Below are positions 18,032 through 29,105 of a DNA stretch of 64,000 bases, piece after piece. A model generated the notes under the pieces. It searched no databases. It worked only from the letters and a program-made list of their open reading frames with translations, and was not told where the DNA came from. Within the stretch, counting starts at the first letter, position 1. Each line of letters starts with the position of its first letter. The DNA is taken from positions 938,733 through 1,002,732 of the forward strand of contig PCDI01000004.1 in NCBI GenBank assembly GCA_002778195.1, read 5' to 3'. The position numbers were made by a program, and so were the translations under genes. Source of the stretch: Raffaelea ambrosiae (lineage: Eukaryota > Ascomycota > Sordariomycetes > Ophiostomatales > Ophiostomataceae).

Positions 18032-21000
18032 TCATGGGATGTTATCATCATCAATCAAATCCAAAACATCAAAATCGCGAATCACTGGAGCCACACTCTC
18101 CGTGTCGTCCAGCAGCGGCCGCCCTGTGCGCTGCTTTGCATCCACATCCCGTCTCTTGCCCCGCTCGCGGCTCGTAGGCGCTGTCGCGTAGCTGCGCGTG
18201 TCGTCCATCGGATCGTCCATCGCGTGGTATTCGCTCATGGACTGCTGGCCTTGCAGGCTGATGGCCTGTCCGATGCCTCGCTGTGGCCAGTCGACTTCTT
18301 CCACTGGCGGAATGCCCATGCCCATGCCCATGCCCATATTCATGTTGGGTCCTGCCACGCCGTAGTTCCGTGCCGTCTTGGAGCCTCGGCTCCGCCGTGT
18401 CGACGACGATGTGGGCGGTCTGGCACTCGAGCCCTCCGAGTACATGCTGTTGCTTGACACCACACTAGGCGCACCGTACGACGATGACGTGTATGACCCC
18501 ATGGGGGCAAACGGCGGCTGGGGCAAGTAGTTGCTCAGGTGGTTGCCTCCACCCATGGACATGCTCGACCGCTTGGACCGTGTACCGGACGGCGTGTGGT
18601 ATCCCGTGTTGGAGCCGCTCGTCGGTGGCCGAGGAAATGCGTGGCCTCCACTGCGGTCACTGGAAGCGCCCAAGAGACTCCCAGACCGCCGTACGGGGCT
18701 CGTGTTTCCTGAACCCGTCGACGATGCAGTCGAGCTTTCGTTGCCGCTGCTGGTTGCGTTCCATGTCCGCGGCACGAGCCAGCAGTGAGACATTTCGTGT
18801 GCTGCCTCATCGCCGAGCAGGTTGCCTCCAGCGCCCGGAGCTGCGCTTCGCCACGGAGGCATCTTGGCCCCCTTCAGCCGGGGAGACAGATGGTACGCGA
18901 CATCGTCCTTGTACCGAACATTGAGCGCGTCGACGGATACCGAGGCAAGTGTCTGCAGAATGCCGTAGACCAACACCCAACGACCACGCCGTGCCACCAT
19001 CGGGTCCACCTCGCCACAGCAGTCCAGCTTCTCGAACTTGGTAAAGGCATCAATCAAGTCTGACTGTGTGAAATCAGAACCCAGGATGAGCATGTTTGTG
19101 GCCACGGTGTAGGCAAGCTGCACCCGTCTTTCGACGGCGCCGGCTCGACTGGAGGCGCCACCGGCTGCGTTCCCAGCCTTGTCCTTCTTGTCTTTTCCAG
19201 GCACGGCGATAGGTGGGATCGAATCCGGAATGAGGGGATGGGGGTGTGGAATGTGTGGGAACCGCAGCCTGTTGTCAAACTCGACCAGCATGTCAGTCAT
19301 GGGCAGGTCCGGCGTGTCTGCCTCAAATGCCTTGTTTCCGCTTTCCGATACCAGCATCCACTTCCGGCCCGAGCGCGCCTCGGACCCATCCCACACAATA
19401 TCCCGATCTACGAGGTAATCGTACAGGGCGGCAAAGTCCCTTTGGAGCCCTTGCGCCACTGTCCGGGTCAACCAAATATCATCTTCCGGGTCGCCGCCCA
19501 TGGCCACGCCTGGCGACGTCGGCACGGGGAGTGGCGGCCACCGGCCATAGACCCGCGCATAGTACGAGACCAAGAATTTCTGCAGCCGGTCAGAAGCCGC
19601 CTTGGCCGGGTTGACTGTGACAGGGCCGCTGCTGCTCGCCATTGTTGATACGGCTGGAGGCCACATATCCGAGTATTGGAAGTCGGCCAGCCGTTCTTCG
19701 GCCGCCTGCACCCGCAACTGCGTCTCCAGACTGGCTCGCTCCAGCATAGCTCGAGTAATGGGTGTGACGCTTCTGAAGTCGGCGCATACTTCCAGGCCAG
19801 CATACATGCCGGCACAGTGCAAGAAGCTCTCGCGCCAGCCCTCTTCCCATCGAACATCTGAGCTTTCTGACCAGGCGAGAATGGATACTGCTCCCTCTGG
19901 GTCGTTGCGGACGTCGTCGATGCCCCGTGCTGCCAGGTAGTTGATGATCGTTCCTACATTGTCGGTTTCCGGCGGCATGTATGCCTCCAGCCGTGCATGG
20001 AGGTCAGACAGAGCTTGGTAGAGTGACAGGCCGACAATCGAGGCGTGATACAGAAGGGCAAAGACATTGCGTGTGGTGATGTGGTGGCGCAGCTGGTCGA
20101 CTTTGTTGAGTTTCGGCGGCGCTGGGAAGTACATCTCGTAGCTGATTTGGCCGTCGGCCTCGGCCAGACTCGCATCTTCCGAGATGGGAGGCGTTGGCTG
20201 GCCCATGCCGTAAGCGCCGTGGCCGTGCGGGCCAAGATGGTGGCCTTGCTGATAGCCGCCACCGCCAGCCATGTGGCGCTGCAACATAGGCGGCGCGCCC
20301 TCGGGGGAGGGCGGCAGCTGGATGTCCTCCTCGGTAGAGCCTTCCCGGAGCATGGTAAGCAGCACGCGGGACTCGGTAGCCTCGATGATGTGCGACGACA
20401 AGCGGAACGATGGATTCGGCCGGTGCTGCTGGGACTTCTGTCCAAAGAATACCAGGACGTCGCCATTGGGGTCCCACAGTTCGGGGTCTTTGCGCAGCTT
20501 GTTCCATCTCTGCACCGGCCTACCGGCCCCGATCCAGCGCTTGATCGGCGGCGCACTCGGCCCGCCCTGTGGTATGGGCGGCAGTTTGGCCGAGGGCGGC
20601 GGTGACATCAGGTTGCCGGACAGGTCCCAGGGCGCTTGGTCGGGGACGGGCGACGGGTATTGCTGGTGTGCCATGCGCAGCTGCTGGTCAGAGACGATCG
20701 GCTCGTGCGGGACTTCCATGTCGCTAGGGTAGCCACCGCCACTGCTTCCAGCAGCACTGCTTGCCGATGGCCGCACAGTTGCGGCAGATTGCGGCCTTGT
20801 TCCTGAACTTTTGGGATCATCGTCGTGCTTGTTCTTCTTGCCAAACGTGAATGCCTTGGCCAGTCCCCGTCGCACACCCTCGCTCTTCTTGTCCATGGCA
20901 TTCCGGAGGCCCGACTTCTCGATGCCGGACACATCCTCTGTGCGAATATTGGGGCGCCGCGCCCGCGCGTAGGCAAAGTCCTGCAGCGGTCTGTGGTAGT

Positions 21001-21310
21001 GGCCGGCGGCCGAGCCCATCTCCCGCCGGCCGTCTACGCTGCCGCCGCTCTGGCTGCCAGAGCTGTTCACAGCCCCAAAGTTGTCGTTCTGGTAGCCGAG
21101 CGTGTCCGTCTCGTGAATGGTTTCGGAGAATTTGAGGAAGCGCGCGTTCGTGGTGCCAATGCCGGTGTCCTGGCGCATTGGCAGGGGAAAGTCGCTGATG
21201 GTAACATTGTCCTCGGAGCTTGTTGTGGACCTGGCCCGGCTGAGGGCCGCATTCTTTTCCGCCTTTGTCTCGGTGATCTTCTTGCGCACATGTGCACTTC
21301 TGCCCGACAT
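18032..21310 (-). CDS. Large uncharacterised fungal protein (resembles DUF8004-type)
   Basis: Uninterrupted frame of 1092 residues, starting MSGRSAHVRKKITETKAEKN. Residues 1-250 are basic and Ser-rich with a GIEKSGLRNAMDKKSEGVRR segment. Residues about 255-750 look folded: RWIGAGRPVQRWNKLRKDPE, then DPNGDVLVFFG, then NVFALLYHASIVGLSLYQAL (about 415-434) and SVDALNVRYKDDVAYHLSPR further on. From about 800 it is low-complexity Ser/Gly/Pro with a Met-Gly repeat (MNMGMGMGMGMGIPP). It ends DFDVLDLIDDDNIP. No catalytic motif, signal peptide or membrane helix is seen. The arrangement is that of a conserved filamentous-fungal family without known function; the DUF number is from memory. Confidence 0.8.
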   Translation of the reverse strand: MSGRSAHVRKKITETKAEKNAALSRARSTTSSEDNVTISDFPLPMRQDTGIGTTNARFLKFSETIHETDTLGYQNDNFGAVNSSGSQSGGSVDGRREMGSAAGHYHRPLQDFAYARARRPNIRTEDVSGIEKSGLRNAMDKKSEGVRRGLAKAFTFGKKNKHDDDPKSSGTRPQSAATVRPSASSAAGSSGGGYPSDMEVPHEPIVSDQQLRMAHQQYPSPVPDQAPWDLSGNLMSPPPSAKLPPIPQGGPSAPPIKRWIGAGRPVQRWNKLRKDPELWDPNGDVLVFFGQKSQQHRPNPSFRLSSHIIEATESRVLLTMLREGSTEEDIQLPPSPEGAPPMLQRHMAGGGGYQQGHHLGPHGHGAYGMGQPTPPISEDASLAEADGQISYEMYFPAPPKLNKVDQLRHHITTRNVFALLYHASIVGLSLYQALSDLHARLEAYMPPETDNVGTIINYLAARGIDDVRNDPEGAVSILAWSESSDVRWEEGWRESFLHCAGMYAGLEVCADFRSVTPITRAMLERASLETQLRVQAAEERLADFQYSDMWPPAVSTMASSSGPVTVNPAKAASDRLQKFLVSYYARVYGRWPPLPVPTSPGVAMGGDPEDDIWLTRTVAQGLQRDFAALYDYLVDRDIVWDGSEARSGRKWMLVSESGNKAFEADTPDLPMTDMLVEFDNRLRFPHIPHPHPLIPDSIPPIAVPGKDKKDKAGNAAGGASSRAGAVERRVQLAYTVATNMLILGSDFTQSDLIDAFTKFEKLDCCGEVDPMVARRGRWVLVYGILQTLASVSVDALNVRYKDDVAYHLSPRLKGAKMPPWRSAAPGAGGNLLGDEAAHEMSHCWLVPRTWNATSSGNESSTASSTGSGNTSPVRRSGSLLGASSDRSGGHAFPRPPTSGSNTGYHTPSGTRSKRSSMSMGGGNHLSNYLPQPPFAPMGSYTSSSYGAPSVVSSNSMYSEGSSARPPTSSSTRRSRGSKTARNYGVAGPNMNMGMGMGMGIPPVEEVDWPQRGIGQAISLQGQQSMSEYHAMDDPMDDTRSYATAPTSRERGKRRDVDAKQRTGRPLLDDTESVAPVIRDFDVLDLIDDDNIP

Positions 21311-24300
21311 GGTCCGCTGATTGCTCGCGTCTCCAAGCGCGACGGCAGGTTCGAGTGGTTAAGGTGGTGCTGTCAAATGAGGACAGCAAAGAGGGCCGAG
21401 AGAGGCGATGTATTCAAGTCCGTGGGACTGATTGATTCTCGAACTGTCCTCCACAAAGATCTAGTCAGCCCCAGAAGCGCCTAAGATAAGACCTGGCGTG
21501 GTGTATGCATACAGGCAGAGCTATGCAGAAGGGACTGTCGCATGTTGGTACGATGCGTGCGAGGCTGAGACGCAATGACAGTTATCAGGCAGTCGCCCGC
21601 GTAGAGAAAATAGACAGCAGTGTCCAGTCCAGGGTTTTCTGCTGCCCGGGTCAGTTTCTGTGGTATTTGTGAGCTGGCAACAGATGACAAGTAGTTACTC
21701 AAGGATTGTCTTGGGGTATGGTGTAAGCCATATCAGGTAAGGCAAATGGGAGGAAAGGGGGGAAGGATTCAAGGAAAAGGTTTAGAAGGTGGGGGTTGAT
21801 CAGTTAAAAAGGGGGATGGGATGGGGGAGGAGTAGAGGCAGAGTCGCATTTATCGCCACTTGGTCCAAATGTGTACTTGTACTATGTAGATTGTATGCTT
21901 TTCTGGCCTCAAAGTAGATCTGCTCAAAGAACTGGGGATGCAAGGGACGAGTTGACGAGCATCTTTAGCATACCTCCGCAAACGGGAATCCCTGGGGGCG
22001 CTTTCAATGGCAATGAACCAGGGTCCCTCTTTGGACCGCAGTTCGTCGGTGATGTTGCGGCATGCAATGTTGGGGATGGCTTTGTTTTTCTTTACCAGTT
22101 CCCTTTCGTCTCCCTCGTGTGCGTTAGTAGACGGTGAAGCCGAGGATCCGGGGGCAAATCTCAGGGAGAAATACCGCACGACGCTATACCGGAGTATATT
22201 GGTGATGCGGGCAACAGGCAAGAGTCATTCAGGTTGAAGAGGAACGCTCGATGTGGCTGGCGCTGGTTGGTTGTTGATAGAAAGAAAGAGGAATAAGAAA
22301 GCAAAATATGGAGAAAGTCGTACCTGGGATTGGAAAGTGGTAACCTCCCTCAGACGGTCCACTCTGGCCATGCGATTGTTCGGGTGTGCAGGAGCACACA
22401 GACGGTCCGTCCGTATCTTTATGTACGAGATTGGCGCAGCTGCGTTACATAGTACTCATCCGAACAGGGATATGGGCGTCTGTCGGCCGCATCACCTCAG
22501 TACGATACACGACGCCGAGTAATACGCGGTGCTCTTCGGAGTAACAGTGCCCTCCTGGCTGACGTGTGAACTGGAAATTGGCCAGGAGTCTCCTAGCACA
22601 ATGGCAAGCTCACGGATGTCCACAGACGGCACAAGTCTGGAGCTCGCGGAAGCGCAGCAGAAGTCCCGCCGAGACAACAAGGGCCAACGGCAGGATTCGT
22701 GTTTGACGAAACCTTTTGTGTGCCGGCAGATGCAAACGGCCCAGCAGGCGAGACGGGACAAGTAACGATCTGCCTGTCGGTTTCTTTCTGGTCTGGCTCT
22801 TTTGGTTCTCCGGCTTCTGGAAACGCGTGGACCGTTTGGCGTGCGAGGACTTGCCACATGCCCGTGTACGTGCTAATATGTACATTGCGTACGAGTACGC
22901 CGTACAGGCCCAGCCGGTATGTAAGTTTCTTGCATGGCTCCAAAAGTGGATAGAGGGAGCTCGCTGAGGACCACACGTCCCGATACCCCTGCTCATCCGC
23001 TAGAGGTAGACGAGGGCTGACGGCTCAAACTTCTCTTGAGAAACTAGCGCCCTCTAGCAGGACAAGTAATCTCAGAATGATTGATGCCTGTCTCCAGTGC
23101 TCGGCTCATTCAGGCAGTGCCAGACTAAGGGGGGGCGCCCATTGACACCTTGGGGAGCCTTTGGCAGCCTTTGGCAGCCTCTGGGCACTCCTGGCACCCC
23201 GTTGGAAGACCTTTTTGTCCTCTGTTGTCTCTTGGCGCCTGCTTTTCGGGAAAGGCCAGCCAGGCAATGCCCACAAAAGAGGCATAGACCGGGGCCCTGC
23301 ACACGCGAAATCTTAGCGCAATGGAGGTTCAAAAACGGGTCCTGACGCAACGTTCGGGAAGTCGTTGGTCTGTGTTCCACTGTGGAAGCGGCCAGGGTCA
23401 GCGATAAGGCAAAGCCATGTCCAATTTCAAGCCGTAATCCGCTCAGGATGCGGGCCAGTGCCAGCCTTGCTCATTGGTCGGATATTGGGAACCGTTCGAC
23501 GCGGCCCCAAGTTAGGAACGCCTGGTCCCGACACACAGCATGCTAGGCACGCAAACAGGGCCTGTCTTGGATTGCCCATGGTGGCTCGCGGTGTTATTCA
23601 TAGCATGTAGTCAAGGCAAAACAGGACTGAGCACCGGAGAGACGGGGAACATGCCCGTATTGGTGCAGCGCAAAAGTCTCGCCTCGTACTAATATACATG
23701 CCGCCGGAAAAGACTTGTGATCCTGGAAAGCGAATGAAGGCCAGTGATCAAACTATTGGAATGGATGGGTCGTGTTGAGGTCGTGTTGAATGGGTCGTGC
23801 TGAATGATGGGCCGTGTACGGTGTACTTTTTTCTGGTTGTGGGCAACCCAGATTCCCGCTTGGACTATGCAGAGCTCAGTCCACGCCACCGGTCCTCTCC
23901 GAGTCCGTGGGAGGAGGACGTCCAGCCATGGCCCAGTCCCTGATGCTGCGACGTTCGTCGGTGCGGCCGATGTGTCGGTGCATCATTTTTTGCAAGTCGT
24001 GGACAAAGAAAGCAAAAAAAAAAAAAAAAACCAGGAAACAAACTCTGTCACAAAATTCCCCCACATTCAAAATCCCCCACCACGCGCAGGGGATGCTTTT
24101 TGCCTTAGGATGAGGCCACGCTGGGAAGGCACCAAGGAGGGGGGCGATCGCTCCTGCCCATCCAGGGGCAGATGTGCGCGCAGCCCCCCGCAGGACAACA
24201 GAAAGTCACGCAAGAATTCGCTTTTGCCCATTGCACTGTGTGAGTGCCACCCTACGCCGCATCTCTGCATTGCGACCAACTAGGAAGGTACGAGTTCTCA

Positions 24301-25635
24301 GAGAGATATGGGACATGTGGGGAATTCTTCCTTCACACGGCTTCTCATGTTTTCGTTTCTTTTTTCTTCTTTCTTGTTTTTCGCCTGGCGGCATTGCCAT
24401 GATGCCCACCCGCTTCCACGCGTGCCTTGGAAGGAGAGAAGCAAGCCTATGAGCTATCCTTTTTCTAGAACCATCTCCATGCCGCACTACTCCGGATGTG
24501 GACATTGGCCGGGGTGGCACGAAGAAAAAGAAAAGAAAAGGGGAAGAAGAAAAGAGAAGAAAGAAAAAGAGAAGAAACGAAAGAAAAAGGTATCAAACAA
24601 CAAGGAACAAGACAACCAAAGACGAACAAGAAGGGTGGACAGTCCCGAAGGTAAGTCGTGCCTCGAGAGACATCAAAAGGAGAAAGGTAGTCGACCCAAG
24701 ATAAGATGGTTCCTGGTTTGCTCGCCTCAGCACTAGTTAGACGTTTTATGCCACGCGTGCCGCTTCTTCTCACCACCGCCTTGGCATGAAACGTGGTTGT
24801 GGTGACGCTGTTTCTTTTTCCGTGCTCGTACTTATCTGCTGCAGCATTTAGGAACCCCTGACTGGGATGTGCCTTACATACAGTCTGCCCCAATTAGAAA
24901 GTGACAGGGAAACCAGGGGGGGGGCCTGGAGAAGATGCGGAGTGTTGGGGTTTTTGGAATGTGTCTTACATACAAGTAGATGTAGTAGGCTATCTTTCTG
25001 TCCATACCATCGGGCTGCAATGAAATGTGGTGTATCTCGTAGCGTCCGCATGCCCTCTCGGGTCGAAAGACGACAAAGACAATAAAGCACCGCCAAATCC
25101 CAGCCCCTTCGACCCTCTGTCTACTCGTAATACTCTTCCAGTTGCCTTCCCTGGGTTGGTATGCGAAACCGATTGGGCAAAGACCTGCATGCGTGGGGGT
25201 CTGTCGAGGCCTTCTACGTTGCGATTGTTGTTAACTACAAAGTAGTACTTTCTTTCATCCAATTGCGGTTTTTTCCACTGATCGTCTCTCCAACTCTGCC
25301 GATCGTTCCCCAGAGCAGGGGCGGTGTGTAAGGCTGATGTGAACACTAAAGACGACCCTGCCCCGCTGGACTCGATATATCTCACGAGAAAAACATCCTA
25401 CACTTACTAGTCATGTATAAACGTCACAGGCGCAGTTGATAGTTAGCTGTTGCTGGTTTGAGCTTCGCAGAATTGCCAAGTGAACGGCGAAGTGATACAT
25501 CCCAAGAACAATGGCATTACTGGATTATGGCTTCTTGTAAAGTTGAATTTGCATTGGAATGTGAAAAGTTGTGCTGATCGTTTAGTAGAATCTCGTCAGC
25601 CCGTAGACACACAAGCTGTTCCCACGTGATATTTG
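21311..25635. other. Long gene-poor interval
   Basis: 4.3 kb with no frame that resembles a known family on either strand. It holds a short degenerate repeat at about 23150-23190 (GCCTTTGGCA units), poly-A 24017-24033, and a purine tract at 24520-24600 made almost entirely of A and G. The minus-strand frame 21850-22221 and the plus-strand frame 25633-25854 are not convincing. The part next to 21310 is presumably the promoter of the large uncharacterised gene. Confidence 0.4.
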
Positions 25636-26221
25636 CTACAGATCAGTCCGGCCACTGTGCACCCGTCCCATAGAGTACGACGTGGTTTGCTGTACGTGTT
25701 GCGTTGGTTGGTCTCGGACCGTTTGGCCGAACAGATGGAACGAATCCTCCTTGGCAGGGGGGCTCGATGCCGATTCTTCCAGATGTCTCAAGTGCTCGTG
25801 GACGAAGGATTCGAAGTGATGGATGCCGTTGTTGACCTCATGAGAGGCAGCTGAGAGGACGATGAACTCGGGAGACACAGTGAGGCGCTCTCTGTGGACG
25901 GTCTGTGTCTGATCCCAGTCGATGACATCGATTAGGTTGTAGTCGTCGTCAAAGAGGAAGCTTTCCATGGTGCAGATCAAGGTGGCACAGTGGGAACGGT
26001 CCGTGAAGTCTCCCCTCGGCAATGATGTGAGGCAAAGCCGTTCTAAGAAGCCAACAGGCTGCATTCCACTCACGCTCACCGGGGTGGTCCTCGAGAGCTT
26101 TCTTGTTTCCTTTTGACGCTCTCTGTAAAACCAATCGAGTGACGTCTTGGGGCGGAGGATGCCGGCCAACATCATCCTCACTACTGAGCTTGGCGGGTAG
26201 TGATGTTCCTTTACATAACAC
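25636..26221 (-). pseudogene. Frameshifted APH-type phosphotransferase remnant
   Basis: The minus strand carries the C-terminal half of a fungal aminoglycoside-phosphotransferase-like kinase (PF01636). Frame 25949-26221 ends with FPLCHLDLHHGKLPL and a stop. The adjoining frame continues at once with FLFDDDYNLIDVIDWDQTQT and VHRERLTVSPEFIV, the family's catalytic-loop to DxD-like sequence. One extra base within the GGAAAGC context after HHG explains the break, and the Asn expected after HHG is disrupted. No N-terminal ATP-binding half is visible upstream of 26221. These proteins phosphorylate small molecules or proteins of unknown identity in fungi. A base-calling error is possible, but the missing N-terminus argues for a true relic. 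Confidence 0.7.
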
Positions 26222-26966
26222 TTTCAGAGCGCATACACAGGGATCCCATCAACACTATCGTCACTCTCGCAAGTCTCATCCCCACCTTCGTCACCCGTCG
26301 TCTCCGAATCTTCCCACAACAAAGCTGTCGTCTTCTTCCCCCCCCAGTCGAGCAAAACGGCAATCCTCGCCCCGAGCAAGATGGCTGTCTACTCCAGCTT
26401 TGATGGGGGTTAGCCGATGGCCGAAACCAACCAAAGTGCTGGGAGTGTTTCTCTGGTTGGATTTTGAAGGTGGGCGAGGAATACCTGTACCGGATGGTTT
26501 GTATTGACACCTACATAGCTCAATAGAACACTTTTGCGTGAATTTCCCCTTTCATTGTTTTGTGAAGTGATTGTACACCAAGTGTACGCGACAACTTGAC
26601 AACAGGCTCGAGGTTACCGCAACGCTCGAGGAGGACAACAGCCAGATTAAGTAGACAAAAACCCAGACTGCACACTCACAGTGCGATTTCAGCTGTTGAC
26701 TAGAATCAATGCTGAGACCGCCCAGGCAGCATGCTCTTCGGCCAGGGGGTGGCCAAGTCGTGAAGCTTTGCCGTTGACGCCGATGCAGTTGTTGCATCTG
26801 TCGGCCGAGGTGGAGGAACATTCACGGCATCATTGTTGCCTGGCACATTACAACACTTGGCGATCCCGTTCTCTGCAACCCAATACATACCCCCCCCCCC
26901 CCCCCCCCCTCCGTCCTTTCCTCTTCTTTCCCATCGTCTTTTTCCATTGGTTTTTCGCCACAACCT
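26222..26966. other. Intergenic, no gene seen
   Basis: Between the kinase remnant and the F-box gene stop. Contains the 20-base C run listed separately. The plus-strand frames 26103-26507 and 26681-27085 show no family resemblance. Confidence 0.4.
26890..26909 (-). repeat. Poly-C run (poly-G in sense of the F-box gene)
   Basis: Twenty consecutive C on the plus strand, 58-77 nt beyond the stop codon of the minus-strand F-box gene, hence poly-G in its transcript direction. Confidence 0.9.
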
Positions 26967-28195
26967 TTAGGGCTCTTTCACCGCTGTTCCATCAGCGTCC
27001 CACGGCGCCCCGTATTCCAGCGCGAAATGCTGTCCGGTCAAGGCATCAAAGGCCCGCCTGCCAAAGTTGGGGTAGGTGCCGGTGAGCGAGATCACGCGGA
27101 CCATCCGCGGATGGCGCATCCGGCGGGCCAGCTCTGTCGCTGCTTCTTCCATGGCCGCGACCTTGGCTGCATCCGTGATGGTGTATGTGCGGATGCACGA
27201 CGTCGCATGGTAGTGACCCAAGAACGGGTCCGTGTCGGCCGAGTCGTCGCTGTCGTCGTCGGCCAGGTCATCGTCGAGGTCGTCGTCGGCGACGGCTGGT
27301 ACGGCCAAGTTGTCGAGGTTGTCGTCGGCGACGGCTGGTACGGCCAAGTCGTCGAGGCCGTCGTCGGCGATGGCCGAGGGCAGGTTCGTCCGCCAGTCAG
27401 CGATGCTCATGTTGATGATGACGTCCTCCAGATCCAGATCCGGCAGGCCTTGGCTCTCGCTGTCGCTCGGCAGGTCCTGCTTGGGGGCCATCAGGAGGGC
27501 CGGACACATCATGTTCATTCGACAGTGCAGCCGCCGCAAGGACGGAAGCAAGCGGCCAATGGTTTCGCACAGGTGGGCATGGACCTCTTTCCACCCACCT
27601 TCGCGTCCAAAGTTGCGGTAGCGCTTGTCCATGGACTTCACGCCCGCCATGTCCAGGTCCAGCGACGTCAGGTGCTCGAGGAGGAGCAGGTCCTCCACGT
27701 TGGCGAGCTTCAGATAGGGCGTGGTGGCGTTGTGCACCCACTGGAGATTCGCAGGCAGTGACCTCAGTACGAGGTGCCACGGACGCCAGAGGAGTCTCCT
27801 CAGCGGCCATTCCAGCCGCTCCAAATTGTCGTTGAGTTCCGTCGCCGGGCTAACAACAAAATCTCGTCAGTTCTCTCGAATGTCTGTGTTGCCCCAGGGG
27901 GGGGGGGGGGTGCCAGCAAGTCATCACATCACGGGTGGCCGTACAATTGCAACTGAAACTCCACCGTAGATATGAACGGCCGCACCCGGAACACCCTCTT
28001 GTACGAGTCGCCCTGCCCGACCAGATTCCCCAGTGTCTCGTTGGTCAAGTACAGATGCGAGGCAAAGATCGGAAAAGCCATGCCATACCAGGCTTTGGAA
28101 AGAGCGAGACGGCCGGCATCCTCGCGAAAGAACTCGGGGCCCAGGCAATCGAGAATCTGCAGCTGCAGTTCCACCGGCAATGTGAAGAAGCTCAT
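26967..28195 (-). CDS. F-box protein with acidic tandem-repeat insert
   Basis: Exons 27933-28195 and 26967-27849 on the minus strand; the 83-nt intron (GTGATG..GTTAG) rejoins CC with C in phase, giving 381 residues. Start 28195 is chosen because MSFFTLPVELQLQILDCLG begins an F-box at the usual position; an upstream in-frame Met (28240) only adds a low-complexity stretch. F-box proteins recruit substrates to SCF ubiquitin ligases through Skp1. The second exon has leucine-rich segments (LERLEWPLRRLLWRPWHLVL; LLLLEHLTSLDLDMAG; LLPSLRRLHCRMN), as in fungal F-box/LRR-like proteins. Residues about 240-285 form an acidic repeat (LDDLAVPAVADDN type) from a 39-bp tandem duplication. The substrate is unknown. 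Confidence 0.8.
27281..27370 (-). repeat. 39-bp tandem repeat inside the F-box gene
   Basis: Two near-identical 39-bp units and a partial third (GTCGTCGGCGACGGCTGGTA, then CGGCCAAGTTGTCGAGGTT). It encodes the repeated acidic LDxLAVPAVADD segment and keeps the reading frame. Confidence 0.85.
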
Positions 28196-29105
28196 GGGGA
28201 GGGAGGCCGAGAGGGAGTGGGGAAAACTGGATGACCACAAAAGTCTTGGAGGGGCAATTGGGGTGGAAGTGGATCTCGCGATGTTTTCTGGCTAGGGACC
28301 CCAACTCAATCCCAACGTCGCAAAATAAACTCAAAAAAAATTGGGCAGCACGAGAGCGGCCTTGTCCGTCCTTTTGCCACAGAAGAGACCACAAGACAGA
28401 AGGGACCACCAGGTGGCGTGGCAAGCGACGACCAAGGGGTTTTCAGCGGCAGAGACAATCGGGTTCTGTTTGTAAGAAAAAACAAGGAATTGTTTTTTTC
28501 CTTTGGCCCTCTCAAGCGGGGTTTTTGTGCCACCGAGCAAACATCAGCCTTGCGTCGCCCCTTGCATTTAACAAGGTTGGCCTAAACAAATTTGGCCTAG
28601 ACCTATTCATGCCTCAGGTCACACCGCTGGATTGCCAATCTATGGCGTCGACGGGCATCTAATAATTATTTTAATATCGTCCTCCCGAGATTTAAATGCA
28701 GACCATGGGAACGGACTCAACTCCCGGATCTGGGGAAACCATGCTTGGCAACGTATTTAAAGGTCACACAAGTGAAGAGACTAGACCAATTGGGCTCGGC
28801 CGCATGCACAATTCCGAGACTTGCAAACGACATCCGGATTTTGATTTATTATTAATACACGATTGCCAGTCTTCTTGAAAAACATTTGATCGGCACCCAC
28901 ACGCAGAATGAATTCCCATTCCACCTCTCTGCAAACACTCTTGTCCATGATCCCGCAGTAGTCCCGGTAAACGCCCTAACAGAAAACCCATTGAAGCAAT
29001 AGAACCACAGGAGACCTCTGTGACCAGCGAAAAAACATAAAGAGAGCCTCTGTAGCCATAAAGAAACACAAGATGGCACAAACACATGACACAGATCATA
29101 CCGCC
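28196..29105. other. Intergenic, no gene seen
   Basis: Between the F-box gene start and the MSH6 stop. AT-rich around 28660-28700 and 28845-28860. No supported gene. Confidence 0.4.

Noticed and set aside
24990..25385. 131-codon minus-strand frame
   Set aside because: No signal peptide, domain or splice context; codon use not convincing.
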